Positions 26,001 to 33,993 of a DNA stretch of 64,000 bases are shown here, in pieces (the first letter of the stretch is position 1; every line of letters starts with the position of its first letter). The stretch is from assembly GCF_000956545.1 (NCBI RefSeq), contig NZ_JYIT01000077.1, positions 45,240-109,239 on the forward strand, in the 5' to 3' direction. The notes beneath the pieces were generated by a model. It saw nothing but the letters and a program-made list of their open reading frames with translations. It was not told where the DNA came from and made no database searches. The translations under genes were made by a program, and so were the position numbers. The DNA comes from Microbacterium azadirachtae. GTDB taxonomy: Bacteria > Actinomycetota > Actinomycetes > Actinomycetales > Microbacteriaceae.

Positions 26001-27053
26001 TCAGTCGATCACGTCGGCGAGGTCGTAGCCGGCGACGGTCTCGAGCTGCTCGTAGGTGCACGATCGCGCCTCGCGGTCGTCGCGCCAGCGCTCGAACTGC
26101 ACGGTGTGCCGGAACCGCCACCCCTCCAGCTGGTCGTAGCGCACCTCGAGCACGCGCTCGGGGCGCAGCCGCACGAACGACGTGTCCTTGCTCCCGCTGA
26201 ATCGGGATCGTTCGCCCTCGCCGGTGACGGCGACGCCGGACTCGTCGCGCTCCACGAGGGGCGCGAGGTCCTCGACCAGCTGCTGCCGCATCGCGTCGCT
26301 CCACGCCGCCACTCCGCCGACCTGGCGCAGCACGCCGTCGTCGCCGTAGAGGCCGACGAGGAGGGATCCGACGCCCGAGCCGCTCTTGTGGATGCGGTAG
26401 CCGAGCGCGACCACGTCCGCCGTGCGCGCGTGCTTCACCTTGAACAGGGTGCGCTTGTTCGGCGCGTACGGCTGGTCCAGCGGCTTCGCGACGACGCCGT
26501 CGAGACCCGCGCCCTCGAACTCGGCGAGCCAGCGCCGGGCCAGATCGGGATCCGTGGTCGTGCGCGTGAGGTGCAGCGGGTGCGGCACCTCGGCGAGCAG
26601 GCGCTCGAGCCGCTCCCTGCGCTCGCCGAAGGGGAGCTGCTGCAGATCCTCGTCGCCGTCGGCGAGCAGGTCGAACGCGATGAACATCGCCGGCGTCTCC
26701 GCCGACAGCTTCTGCACCCGGGACGCGGCGGGATGGATCCGCTGGCTCAGGGCCTCCCAGTCCAGCCGCTGCGATCCCGCGGGGCCGGTGGCGACGACGA
26801 TCTCGCCGTCGAGCAGGCACGGTCCCGGAAGGAGGCGGGGGATCGCTTCGACGAGCTCGGGGAAGTAGCGCGTGAGCGGCTTCGCCCCGCGGGAGCCGAT
26901 CTCGACCGTCTCGCCGTCCCACGACACGAGCCCGCGGAAGCCGTCCCACTTGGGTTCGTACAGCAGGCCGTCCGGGAACTTCGCCGGATCCGGGACGGCG
27001 GCGGAGGCCTTCGCGAGCATCGGTGCGGGGATCTCGTAGCGCATGGATCCCAT
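26001..27053 (-). CDS. ligC: ATP-dependent DNA ligase, LigC type
   Basis: 350 aa from ATG 27053, or 347 from ATG 27044 (MRYEIPAPMLAKA). The nucleotidyl-lysine motif is YEPKWDGFRG with K35. Other ligase motifs are DGEIVV (III), FIAFDLLADGDED, GLDGVVAK (IV) and LFKVKHARTADVVA (V). The C-terminal OB domain includes VGSLLVGLYGDDG and RPERVLEVRYDQLEGWRFRHTVQFERWRDD. It seals nicks and works with LigD-like polymerases in end joining or repair, as described for mycobacterial LigC. Both starts are plausible. Confidence 0.92.
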   Translation of the reverse strand: MGSMRYEIPAPMLAKASAAVPDPAKFPDGLLYEPKWDGFRGLVSWDGETVEIGSRGAKPLTRYFPELVEAIPRLLPGPCLLDGEIVVATGPAGSQRLDWEALSQRIHPAASRVQKLSAETPAMFIAFDLLADGDEDLQQLPFGERRERLERLLAEVPHPLHLTRTTTDPDLARRWLAEFEGAGLDGVVAKPLDQPYAPNKRTLFKVKHARTADVVALGYRIHKSGSGVGSLLVGLYGDDGVLRQVGGVAAWSDAMRQQLVEDLAPLVERDESGVAVTGEGERSRFSGSKDTSFVRLRPERVLEVRYDQLEGWRFRHTVQFERWRDDREARSCTYEQLETVAGYDLADVID

Positions 27054-27078
27054 CCTGCCTGCCCGCCCGCCTCGTCTG

Positions 27079-27145
27079 TCCGTCTATTTTCGCCGAACCG
27101 TGGCGTTTCGTGCCCTGAGCCCACCGTTTGACGCAAACAGACGGA
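27079..27145. repeat. 67-bp palindromic intergenic element, copy B
   Basis: Inverted repeat with 25-bp imperfect arms (27079-27103 and 27121-27145) and a 17-nt loop, identical in geometry to copy A at 5112. Compared with copy A, 18/25 bases match in the left arm and 20/25 in the right arm. An outer CCTCGTC (27070-27076) / GACGAGG (27148-27154) pair extends the palindrome in this copy. Confidence 0.75.
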
Positions 27146-27159
27146 GCGACGAGGGGGGA

Positions 27160-28611
27160 TCAGGGGGTGAACAGGTCGGGGAGGGCGACGCGCTCGCCGG
27201 CGTCCGCGAGCGCGGTGCGTGCGGCGTGCCAGCCGGCCATGCCGTTGACCCCGGGACCGGGCGGCGTGGCCGCCGACGCGAGGTACACGCCGGGCATCGG
27301 CGTGCGCCAGGGGGTGCGGGACAGCACGGGCCGCACGAACGCCTGGCGCATCGTGAACGCGCCGCCGAAGATGTCGCCGCCGATCTCCGCCGGGTTCAGG
27401 TGCACGCGCTCCCGGGCGCTCACGGCATGGCTAGCGAGGATGCGATCGCGGAACCCCGGCGCGAAGCGCTCGATCTGCCGCACGATCAGCTCCGTCGCGT
27501 CGGCATCCGAGTTCGCCGGCACGTGGATGTACGCCCACAGCACCTGCCGGCCCGCGGGCGCGCGGGAGTCGTCGAGCACGGAAGGCTGCACGACGAGGAC
27601 GTAGGGTCGATCGGAGATCCGCCCCTGGGCGACCGTGTTCTCGCTGGCCCACACCTCCTCGCGGGTGCCGCCGACGTGCACGGTGGGCGCCAGCGCGACG
27701 TCGGGATTCGTCCACGGAACCGGACCGTCCAGGGCGAAGTCGACCTTGGCGGCAGCGTGGCCGTAACGGTAGGCGCGCACGGCGTCGGCGTAGCGGACAG
27801 GCACGTCGCGCAGGGTCAGCGCGAGCCGGGGCGCCGTGTTGAGCAGCAGCAGGTCGCCCTGCCGCGGATCCCCCCAGTCCAGGGCCGAGAGGTCGGCGAC
27901 GGGCGCGTCGGTGCGGATCCTGCCGCCGTGCGCACGCAGGTCGTCGGCGAGCGCGTCCGCGATCCGCTGGGCCCCGCCGCGCGGATACGCCCAGCCGCCG
28001 GCGTGCGCCTGCGCCATGAGGAGCAGGCCGGCCGCGGCGCCGCTGAGGGAGGGGAGCGCCGAGTTGGCGTGTGCCACCACGCCGGCCACGAGTGCGGCGG
28101 CCTCCGCGGTGCGGAAGGTGCGCTCGGCCATCGCCGATCCCTGCTCGAGCACGCGGAGCCCGTAGCGGACGGCGGTGACGGGGTCGTCCGGGAGGCGCAG
28201 CAGAGAACCGCCCGTGAAGTCGAGGAGCCCGTCGATGTGCGAGCTCAACGGACGCAGCAGGGCCCGCCAGGCGCGGGCGTCCGGGCCGAGCGCGTCAGCC
28301 GTGCGCTCGAGGTCGTGCCAGGCGATCCCCGCCCGCCCGCCGTCGAGCGGATGGGCATATGCCGCTTCCGGAATGATCCAGTCGATGCGGTCGCGTCCGA
28401 AGGCGCGGAAGAACGGCGACGAGTAGGCCGCGGGGTGCACCGCCGAGCACACGTCGAGCACGAATCCGGGGAGCGTCGAGGTGTCGCTGCGCACGCCGCC
28501 GCCGATCGTCGGCGCCGCCTCGATCACCTCGACCGCGTATCCGGCACGGGCGAGCGAGACCGCGGCGGTCAGGCCGTTCGGTCCGCTGCCGATCACGGTC
28601 GCGCGGGGCAT
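27160..28611 (-). CDS. phytoene-dehydrogenase-like FAD oxidoreductase
   Basis: 483 aa. The FAD motif is VIGSGPNGLTAAVSLARAGYAVEVIEAAPTIGGGVRS. The middle contains GGWAYPRGGAQRIADALADDLRAHGGRIRTDAPV and the C-terminus PMPGVYLASAATPPGPGVNGMAGWHAARTAL. This is the PYROXD2/CrtI-like group of NAD(P)/FAD oxidoreductases, which is common in actinobacteria and has no settled substrate. It lies 5 kb from the crt operon and is not part of it, so a carotenoid role is not implied. GAGACT lies 6 nt before ATG 28611. Confidence 0.82.
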   Translation of the reverse strand: MPRATVIGSGPNGLTAAVSLARAGYAVEVIEAAPTIGGGVRSDTSTLPGFVLDVCSAVHPAAYSSPFFRAFGRDRIDWIIPEAAYAHPLDGGRAGIAWHDLERTADALGPDARAWRALLRPLSSHIDGLLDFTGGSLLRLPDDPVTAVRYGLRVLEQGSAMAERTFRTAEAAALVAGVVAHANSALPSLSGAAAGLLLMAQAHAGGWAYPRGGAQRIADALADDLRAHGGRIRTDAPVADLSALDWGDPRQGDLLLLNTAPRLALTLRDVPVRYADAVRAYRYGHAAAKVDFALDGPVPWTNPDVALAPTVHVGGTREEVWASENTVAQGRISDRPYVLVVQPSVLDDSRAPAGRQVLWAYIHVPANSDADATELIVRQIERFAPGFRDRILASHAVSARERVHLNPAEIGGDIFGGAFTMRQAFVRPVLSRTPWRTPMPGVYLASAATPPGPGVNGMAGWHAARTALADAGERVALPDLFTP

Positions 28612-28669
28612 GCGGCCAGTCTCGCACGCGCGCAGGCCGCTCCGAGCAGAACGTGGGATCCTAGAGGGG

Positions 28670-29173
28670 ATGAACGAAGTCCAGGGCCCGACCCCCACCG
28701 GCACCTCCCGTCCCTACAAGTCGCTCACCGAGGCTCTGCGCGGTCAGCGCATCGACCCGGTGAACCACGACTTCATCCGCGCGATCGTGGACGCCGTCGG
28801 CGTCAGCACCTTCATCGACCGCGGCCGCTACATCGAGGCGATCCGCCGCGGCGACGGTGCGGCCCTGCACATCGGGCGCACCTACACGAACGGCTTCACC
28901 GAGGACGAGATCGTCGTCGTCGGCGGGCGGCCGCTGCCGCTCGCGCCCAGCGAGGGCCGCGCGCCGTACTTCTACGTGACGCATCCGAGCGAGCTGCCGA
29001 GCGCACCGGCCGGCGTCGCGCGTCCGTCGCGCACCGCGGGGACCCGCGCTCCGGCGAAGCCCAAGTCCGAGCCCCGCGCGCCGAAGACGACTCCGCTGGA
29101 CGAACGCGACTACGGGGTGTGCGACGTGTGCTTCATGGTGAAGACGCCCTCCGGCGGCTGCGCCTGCACCTGA
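28670..29173 (+). CDS. hypothetical protein with C-terminal cysteine cluster
   Basis: 167 aa, not recognised. Residues 1 to about 105 look like a compact domain (SLTEALRGQRIDPVNHDFIRAIVDAVGVSTFIDRGRYIEAIRRGDGAALHIGRTYTNGFTEDEI). A Pro/Ala/Lys-rich linker follows (about 105-145). The tail YGVCDVCFMVKTPSGGCACT has CxxC plus CxC, the look of a small zinc knuckle. No signal peptide or membrane segment. It is divergent from the oxidoreductase, with 58 bases between the starts. A role in nucleic-acid or protein contact is only a guess. Confidence 0.75.
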   Translation: MNEVQGPTPTGTSRPYKSLTEALRGQRIDPVNHDFIRAIVDAVGVSTFIDRGRYIEAIRRGDGAALHIGRTYTNGFTEDEIVVVGGRPLPLAPSEGRAPYFYVTHPSELPSAPAGVARPSRTAGTRAPAKPKSEPRAPKTTPLDERDYGVCDVCFMVKTPSGGCACT

Positions 29174-29182
29174 GCCCGAGCC

Positions 29183-29266
29183 GTTCTGCAGGGAGCCCTG
29201 GTCGTTCTGCAGGGAGCCCTGGTTGTTCTGCAGGGAGCCCCGGTCGTTCTGCAGGGAGCCCCGGTC
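29183..29266 (+). repeat. 4 x 21-bp tandem repeat
   Basis: Four consecutive 21-bp units of GTTCTGCAGGGAGCCC followed by TGGTC or a variant. Units 3 and 4 are identical; units 1 and 2 differ from each other at one base and from units 3-4 at one or two. It lies in the 264-base gap between the hypothetical gene and the acyl-CoA dehydrogenase; no gene is seen in that gap. Confidence 0.9.
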
Positions 29267-29330
29267 GTGCCGTAGCTCTAGGCCGGGCGCGCCGCGGCCG
29301 CCGCGCGGAGGTGTGACCGGAACAGCGGAT

Positions 29331-29411
29331 CCCGCCCCTGCACAACGGCGCCCGCCCCTGCACAACGGCGCCCGCGCCCTGCGCAACCGCGCCCGGACCC
29401 TGCGCAGCGGC
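29331..29411 (+). repeat. second tandem repeat, four 20-21-bp units
   Basis: Units at 29331-29350 and 29351-29370 are identical (CCCGCCCCTGCACAACGGCG). Units 29371-29391 and 29392-29411 are diverged (GCGCAACCGC, GCGCAGCGGC). It is unrelated in sequence to the repeat 65 bases upstream but has the same period. Confidence 0.8.
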
Positions 29412-29437
29412 AAGACCGAGCTCGGCTTGGCGCCGGG

Positions 29438-30673
29438 TCAGGCGAACGCGCTCATCCCGGTGATGTCGCGGCCGATGAGCAGCGCCTGCACGCTCTCGGT
29501 GCCCTCGTAGGTGTGGATGGCCTCGATGTCGGCCATGTGCTGCATCACGCCGTTCTCGAGCAGGATGCCGTTGCCGCCGAGCAGGTCGCGCGCGGTCTGG
29601 GCGATGCGGCGTGCGGCGCGCGTGTTGTGGAACTTGGCGAGCGAGGCCTGCGTCGGCCGCAGGGTGCCCGCCTCGTCCATGTCCGCCATCCGGCGGCAGT
29701 ACAGCTGCATCGCCGTGAGCTCCTCCAGCATGTGGGTGAGGCGCTCCTGCACCATCTGGAACTTCGCGAGCGGCTTGCCGAACTGGATCCGCGTCGTGGC
29801 GTACGCGAGTGCCGCCTCGTAGCAGGCGGTCGCGTGCCCGAGGGCCGACCAGGCCACGCCCGAGCGGGTCGCGTACAGCACGGTGGACGCGTCCTTGAAG
29901 CTGTGCGTGCCCGGCAGCACCGCATCCCGAGGGATCCGCACGTCGTCGAGGCGGATGTGCGCCTGGTGGATCCCGCGCAGCGACACCTTGCCGGTGATGA
30001 CGGTGCCCTGGTAGCCCGGACGGTCCTGCTCGACGAGGAAGCAGCGCACGGCGCCGTGCTCGGCGGCGCCCTCGTCGTCGACGCGCGCCCACACGAAGGT
30101 GATGCCGCCGGAGGCGCCGTTGCCGATCCACTTCTTCGCCCCGCGTAGCACCCACTCGTCGCCGTCGCGACGGGCGACGGTCTCCAGCGAGACCGAGTCG
30201 GATCCGTGGTCCGGCTCGGTGAGCGCGAAGGATCCGAGCACCGAGCCGTCGGCGAGGGGGACCAGCCAGCGCTCCTGCTGCTCGGGGCTGCCGAACAGCG
30301 CGAGGGAGCGCAGCGCGAGCCCGCCCTGCACGGCCAGCACGGTGCCGAGCGAGCCGTCGCCGCGGGAGATCTCCATGTTGACCAGGCCGGCCGCGAGCGG
30401 GCTCATCCGGGTCAGTGCGGGGTGCTCGATGCCGTCGGCCACGAGATCCATCTCGCCCATGCGGCGGGCGGCGTCCAGCGGGTACTCGGCACGGTCCCAC
30501 GCGTCGAGCATCTGCGGGGCGACCTCATCGACGTACGCCTGCGCCCGCTCCCAGTGCGCACGATCGGCGGCGGGGATGTCGGAGAAGACCTCGTAGTAGT
30601 CGGTGCCGGCGCGACCGGTCAGGTCATAGGAGGTGACGGCTTCGCCGGGGAAGCGGGGGGCGTCGTTGCTCAT
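29438..30673 (-). CDS. acyl-CoA dehydrogenase, glutaryl-CoA dehydrogenase-like
   Basis: 411 aa flavoprotein. Motifs: FALTEPDHGSDSVSLETVARRDGDEWVLRGAKKWIGNG (FAD/substrate), FGKPLAKFQMVQERLTHML, ARDLLGGNGILLENGVMQHMADIEAIHTYEGT, where the Glu of YEGT is the family base. The architecture and the YEGTESVQALLIGRDITG tail resemble GcdH-type enzymes that act on short dicarboxyl acyl-CoA. The substrate is not certain. It is preceded by a palindrome (30694) and by a TetR gene transcribed the same way, which is the likely regulator. Confidence 0.88.
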   Translation of the reverse strand: MSNDAPRFPGEAVTSYDLTGRAGTDYYEVFSDIPAADRAHWERAQAYVDEVAPQMLDAWDRAEYPLDAARRMGEMDLVADGIEHPALTRMSPLAAGLVNMEISRGDGSLGTVLAVQGGLALRSLALFGSPEQQERWLVPLADGSVLGSFALTEPDHGSDSVSLETVARRDGDEWVLRGAKKWIGNGASGGITFVWARVDDEGAAEHGAVRCFLVEQDRPGYQGTVITGKVSLRGIHQAHIRLDDVRIPRDAVLPGTHSFKDASTVLYATRSGVAWSALGHATACYEAALAYATTRIQFGKPLAKFQMVQERLTHMLEELTAMQLYCRRMADMDEAGTLRPTQASLAKFHNTRAARRIAQTARDLLGGNGILLENGVMQHMADIEAIHTYEGTESVQALLIGRDITGMSAFA

Positions 30674-30693
30674 GGGATCTCCAACCGCAGGAG

Positions 30694-30708
30694 TGAGACT
30701 GAGTCTCA
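30694..30708 (-). promoter_or_regulatory. palindromic operator upstream of the acyl-CoA dehydrogenase
   Basis: TGAGACT-G-AGTCTCA is a perfect 15-bp palindrome 21 bases before the ATG at 30673. A further TGAGAC half-site follows at 30715-30720. This is the kind of site bound by TetR-type regulators of fatty-acid genes; the adjacent TetR gene is the obvious candidate. Confidence 0.65.
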
Positions 30709-30790
30709 GGATTCATGAGACAGCGTACCGCGATTCGCGCGCGCGACCGATACCGAACCCACCGGGGATCGCGCGGGCGCGGTACGGACC

Positions 30791-31462
30791 TCAGCCCAGT
30801 TCGTCGCGCAGGCGCCGGCTGATCTCGGCCATCGGCATCGATCGGGGGAACACGGCCACCACGACCGCGTCGTCGCCGGGCTCCTTCATGCCGTCCGGGT
30901 GCACGCCGTACCGCCGCAGCACGTCGTCGAGCGCACGGCGCAGAGCCGCCGCCGAGGTGCGCGATCCGCGCAGCAGGCGCCGCAGCACGTGATTGTGCAC
31001 GGCGGTGACGAGCGCCGCGAAGCCGACCGCGTCGAGCGGATCCAGATCCGGCAGCGAACGCCGCAGGTACTCGTCGAAGAGGCGCTCGTAGCGGAACACC
31101 GCGACGATCTCGCGTTCGCGCAGGGTCGGCACCTCCCGCACCACCTGATAGCGCAGGCGCGCCAGCTCGGGGTCGGCGGCGAACGCCCGGAACACCATCA
31201 TCGACGCGTCGCACACGGCGGTCCACGGATTCGGGTGGGAGCGGTCCAGGTAGCGGCGCAGCCCCTCGAGCAGCTCCTCGTGATCGGCGAAGACGACGTC
31301 GTCCTTGCCGCCGAACTGACGGAAGAAGGTGGATCGGGAGATGCCGGCGGCGCGCGCGATCTGCTCGACCGAGGTCGCGTCGAAGCCCTGGGCGGAGAAC
31401 AGCTCGAGCGCCGCGCGCACCACGGCGGTGCGGGCGGGGGACACGTCGGCGTGCTCTGTCAT
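30791..31462 (-). CDS. TetR-family transcriptional regulator
   Basis: 223 aa. The N-terminal HTH is RTAVVRAALELFSAQGFDATSVEQIARAAGISRSTFFRQFGGKDDVVFADHEELLEGL, a standard TetR domain. The C-terminal ligand domain has no recognisable effector motif. ATG at 31462 is preceded by TAGGCT at 8 nt, suggesting an almost leaderless transcript. The gene lies 117 bases upstream of the acyl-CoA dehydrogenase on the same strand, with the palindrome between them, so it probably controls that gene in response to an acyl-CoA. Confidence 0.88.
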   Translation of the reverse strand: MTEHADVSPARTAVVRAALELFSAQGFDATSVEQIARAAGISRSTFFRQFGGKDDVVFADHEELLEGLRRYLDRSHPNPWTAVCDASMMVFRAFAADPELARLRYQVVREVPTLREREIVAVFRYERLFDEYLRRSLPDLDPLDAVGFAALVTAVHNHVLRRLLRGSRTSAAALRRALDDVLRRYGVHPDGMKEPGDDAVVVAVFPRSMPMAEISRRLRDELG

Positions 31463-31609
31463 AGCAGCACAGCCTAGTTCCCTCGCCCCTCCGTGCACCG
31501 ATGTGCGTCGCTGCGGGTCGCCGGCCCCCTCCGGAAGGCTGTACCGGCGGTCAGGAACCGCGATTCCGCGGTAGTAAGCTGGCTGATCGGGTCGAATCAC
31601 ATCGACACC

Positions 31610-31626
31610 CGACAGAATTCCTGTCG
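31610..31626 (+). promoter_or_regulatory. inverted repeat in the sucC leader
   Basis: CGACAG-AATTC-CTGTCG, 35 bases before the sucC GTG and after a possible -10 (TAAGCT, 31575-31580). It may be an operator or a small mRNA hairpin. The regulator is not identified. Confidence 0.4.
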
Positions 31627-31660
31627 CGTCCCATTCGTCGCAACCAGCGAAGGACTGCAC

Positions 31661-32827
31661 GTGGACCTCTACGAGTACCAGGCACGAGACCTTTTCGAAA
31701 AGTACGGAGTGCCGGTCCTCGCCGGCATCGTCGCCGACACCCCCGAGGAGGTGAAGGCAGCGGCGGAGAAGCTCGGTGGTGTGGTCGTCGTCAAGGCGCA
31801 GGTCAAGACCGGCGGCCGCGGCAAGGCCGGCGGCGTGAAGGTCGCGAAGAACCCGGACGAGGCGTACGAGGCCGCGAAGGCGATCCTGGGCCTGGACATC
31901 AAGGGCCACGTCGTGAAGCGCGTCATGGTCGCCGCCGGTGCCCGCATCGCGCGCGAGTTCTACTTCTCGGTCCTGCTCGACCGGGCCAACCGCTCGTACC
32001 TGAGCCTCGCCTCGGTCGAGGGCGGCATGGAGATCGAGCAGCTCGCGGTCGAGAAGCCCGAGGCGCTCGCCCGCGTCGAGGTCAACCCGATCGAGGGCAT
32101 CACGCTCGACAAGGCGCTCGAGATCGCCCGGGCCGCGAACTTCGAGCCCGGCCTCGCCGAGAAGGTCGCCGACGTCTTCGTGAAGCTGTTCGAGGTCTAC
32201 AAGGGCGAGGACGCGACCCTGGTCGAGGTCAACCCGCTGGTGCAGACCGAGGACGGCGACATCATCGCGCTCGACGGCAAGGTCACCCTCGACGACAACG
32301 CCTCCGAGGTGCGTCACCCGGAGCACGAGGAGCTCGCCGACAAGGCGACCGAGAACCCGCTCGAGGCCAAGGCCAAGGAGTCGGGTCTCAACTACGTCAA
32401 GCTCGACGGCCAGGTCGGCATCATCGGCAACGGCGCGGGTCTGGTCATGTCGACCCTCGACGTGGTCGCGTACGCGGGAGAGAACCACGGCGGCGTGAAG
32501 CCGGCCAACTTCCTCGACATCGGCGGCGGCGCGAACGCGCAGGTCATGGCCTCCGGCCTGGACGTGATCCTCGGCGACGAGCAGGTCAAGAGCGTCTTCG
32601 TGAACGTGTTCGGCGGCATCACCAGCTGCGTGGCCGTCGCAGAGGGCATCGTCAAGGCCCTCGAGATCCTCGGCGACGCGGCGACCAAGCCGCTGGTCGT
32701 CCGCCTCGACGGCAACCAGGTCGAAGAGGGCCGTGCGATCCTCACGGCCGCGAACCACCCCCTCGTCACGCTCGCCGCCACCATGGACGAGGGCGCCGAC
32801 AAGGCCGCCGAGCTGGCGAACGCCTGA
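31661..32827 (+). CDS. sucC: succinyl-CoA synthetase beta subunit
   Basis: 388 aa, ATP-grasp subunit. It forms succinate and ATP/GTP from succinyl-CoA in the TCA cycle. The start [22 protein letters not shown] and [18 protein letters not shown] (nucleotide loop) are typical. [24 protein letters not shown] is the Mg-binding region, and [12 protein letters not shown] and [19 protein letters not shown] form the CoA ligase part. GTG at 31661 follows GAAGGA. sucD starts 13 bases after the stop. Confidence 0.96.
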   Translation: MDLYEYQARDLFEKYGVPVLAGIVADTPEEVKAAAEKLGGVVVVKAQVKTGGRGKAGGVKVAKNPDEAYEAAKAILGLDIKGHVVKRVMVAAGARIAREFYFSVLLDRANRSYLSLASVEGGMEIEQLAVEKPEALARVEVNPIEGITLDKALEIARAANFEPGLAEKVADVFVKLFEVYKGEDATLVEVNPLVQTEDGDIIALDGKVTLDDNASEVRHPEHEELADKATENPLEAKAKESGLNYVKLDGQVGIIGNGAGLVMSTLDVVAYAGENHGGVKPANFLDIGGGANAQVMASGLDVILGDEQVKSVFVNVFGGITSCVAVAEGIVKALEILGDAATKPLVVRLDGNQVEEGRAILTAANHPLVTLAATMDEGADKAAELANA

Positions 32828-32840
32828 AAGGACTAGAGAC

Positions 32841-33743
32841 ATGTCGATCTATCTCAACAAGGACTCCAAGGTCATCGTCCAGGGCATCACGGGCGGCGAG
32901 GGCACCAAGCACACCGCGCTCATGCTCAAGGCGGGCACGAACGTCGTCGGCGGCGTGAACGCGCGCAAGGCCGGCACCACGGTCTCGCACACCGACAAGG
33001 ACGGCAACGCCGTCGAGCTGCCGGTGTTCGCCTCGGTCGCCGAGGCGATCGAGAAGACGGGCGCGAACGCATCGGTCGCCTTCGTGCCGCCGGCGTTCAC
33101 GAAGGACGCGATGGTCGAGGCCATCGATGCCGAGATCCCGCTGCTCGTGGTCATCACCGAGGGCGTGCCGGTCGGCGACTCCGCCGAGGCGTGGGCGTAC
33201 GCGACCGAGAAGGGCAACAAGACCCGCATCATCGGGCCGAACTGCCCCGGCATCATCACCCCGGGCGAGGCACTCGCCGGCATCACCCCGGCCAACATCA
33301 CCGGCAAGGGCCCGATCGGTCTCGTCTCGAAGTCGGGCACCCTGACCTACCAGATGATGTTCGAGCTGCGCGACCTGGGCTTCTCGACCGCCATCGGCAT
33401 CGGCGGCGACCCGGTCATCGGCACGACGCACATCGACGCGCTCGCCGCGTTCGAGGCCGACCCCGAGACCAAGGCGATCGTCATGATCGGCGAGATCGGC
33501 GGCGACGCCGAGGAGCGTGCGGCCGAGTTCATCAAGGCCAACGTCACCAAGCCGGTCGTCGGCTACGTCGCGGGCTTCACCGCGCCCGAGGGCAAGACCA
33601 TGGGCCACGCCGGCGCCATCGTCTCCGGCTCGGCGGGCACGGCGCAGGCGAAGAAGGAGGCCCTCGAGGCCGCCGGCGTCAAGGTCGGCAAGACGCCGTC
33701 CGAGACCGCCGCACTGCTGCGCGAGGTATTTGCTGCACTGTAG
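32841..33743 (+). CDS. sucD: succinyl-CoA synthetase alpha subunit
   Basis: 300 aa. The CoA-binding Rossmann part starts [48 protein letters not shown]. The catalytic histidine that is phosphorylated is H256 in [26 protein letters not shown] and [16 protein letters not shown] are family signatures. It is cotranscribed with sucC and ends before a repeat-like sequence (33755) and a strong terminator (33827). Confidence 0.96.
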   Translation: MSIYLNKDSKVIVQGITGGEGTKHTALMLKAGTNVVGGVNARKAGTTVSHTDKDGNAVELPVFASVAEAIEKTGANASVAFVPPAFTKDAMVEAIDAEIPLLVVITEGVPVGDSAEAWAYATEKGNKTRIIGPNCPGIITPGEALAGITPANITGKGPIGLVSKSGTLTYQMMFELRDLGFSTAIGIGGDPVIGTTHIDALAAFEADPETKAIVMIGEIGGDAEERAAEFIKANVTKPVVGYVAGFTAPEGKTMGHAGAIVSGSAGTAQAKKEALEAAGVKVGKTPSETAALLREVFAAL

Positions 33744-33754
33744 GCGCGAAGCGG

Positions 33755-33798
33755 CTTCGACCCGGTTGCTGAGCGAGGAGCGTAGCGACGAGTCGAAG
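33755..33798. repeat. CTTCGAC...GTCGAAG dispersed-type palindromic repeat
   Basis: CTTCGAC (33755-33761) and GTCGAAG (33792-33798) enclose GTTGCTGAGCGAGGAGCG-TAGCGACGA. From memory, sequences of the GTTGAGCGAGCG...GTCGAAG kind are scattered in many Microbacteriaceae genomes. It lies between sucD and its terminator. Confidence 0.5.
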
Positions 33799-33826
33799 TG
33801 CGCTGCGCTGTAAAGCACCGCAGTAC

Positions 33827-33863
33827 ACGAAGGGCTCCCGGCTTCGCGCCGGGGGCCCTTCGT
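33827..33863 (+). terminator. terminator of sucCD
   Basis: Stem ACGAAGGGC (33827-33835) with 33855-33863 and an inner CCCGGC/GCCGGG stem around a TTCG tetraloop. The TTCG loop and long GC stem are typical. Confidence 0.85.
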
Positions 33864-33906
33864 CGTGCAGAGCGGGAGGTGGCCGCCCTGCCGGGATGCG
33901 GTGGAA

Positions 33907-33952
33907 CGACCGAGATCCGGGGATCCGCGCAGGATCCGCCTGATCTCGGTCG
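33907..33952 (-). terminator. hairpin downstream of the GlxA-type gene
   Basis: CGACCGAGATC (33907-33917) pairs perfectly with 33942-33952 around a loop holding two GGATCC words. It lies between convergent sucD and the regulator gene. Terminator function is probable but unproven. Confidence 0.5.
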
Positions 33953-33993
33953 GTTCGCCTGATCTCGGGTCGCGCCGAACCGCTCGGGCGGGG

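Noticed and set aside
27160..28611. Second crtI of the carotenoid pathway
   Set aside because: Similarity is to the broad PYROXD2-like group; it is 5 kb from the crt operon with unrelated neighbours, so pathway membership is unsupported.
29183..29411. CRISPR-like array
   Set aside because: Units are contiguous without spacers, two different unit types exist, and no cas gene is near.
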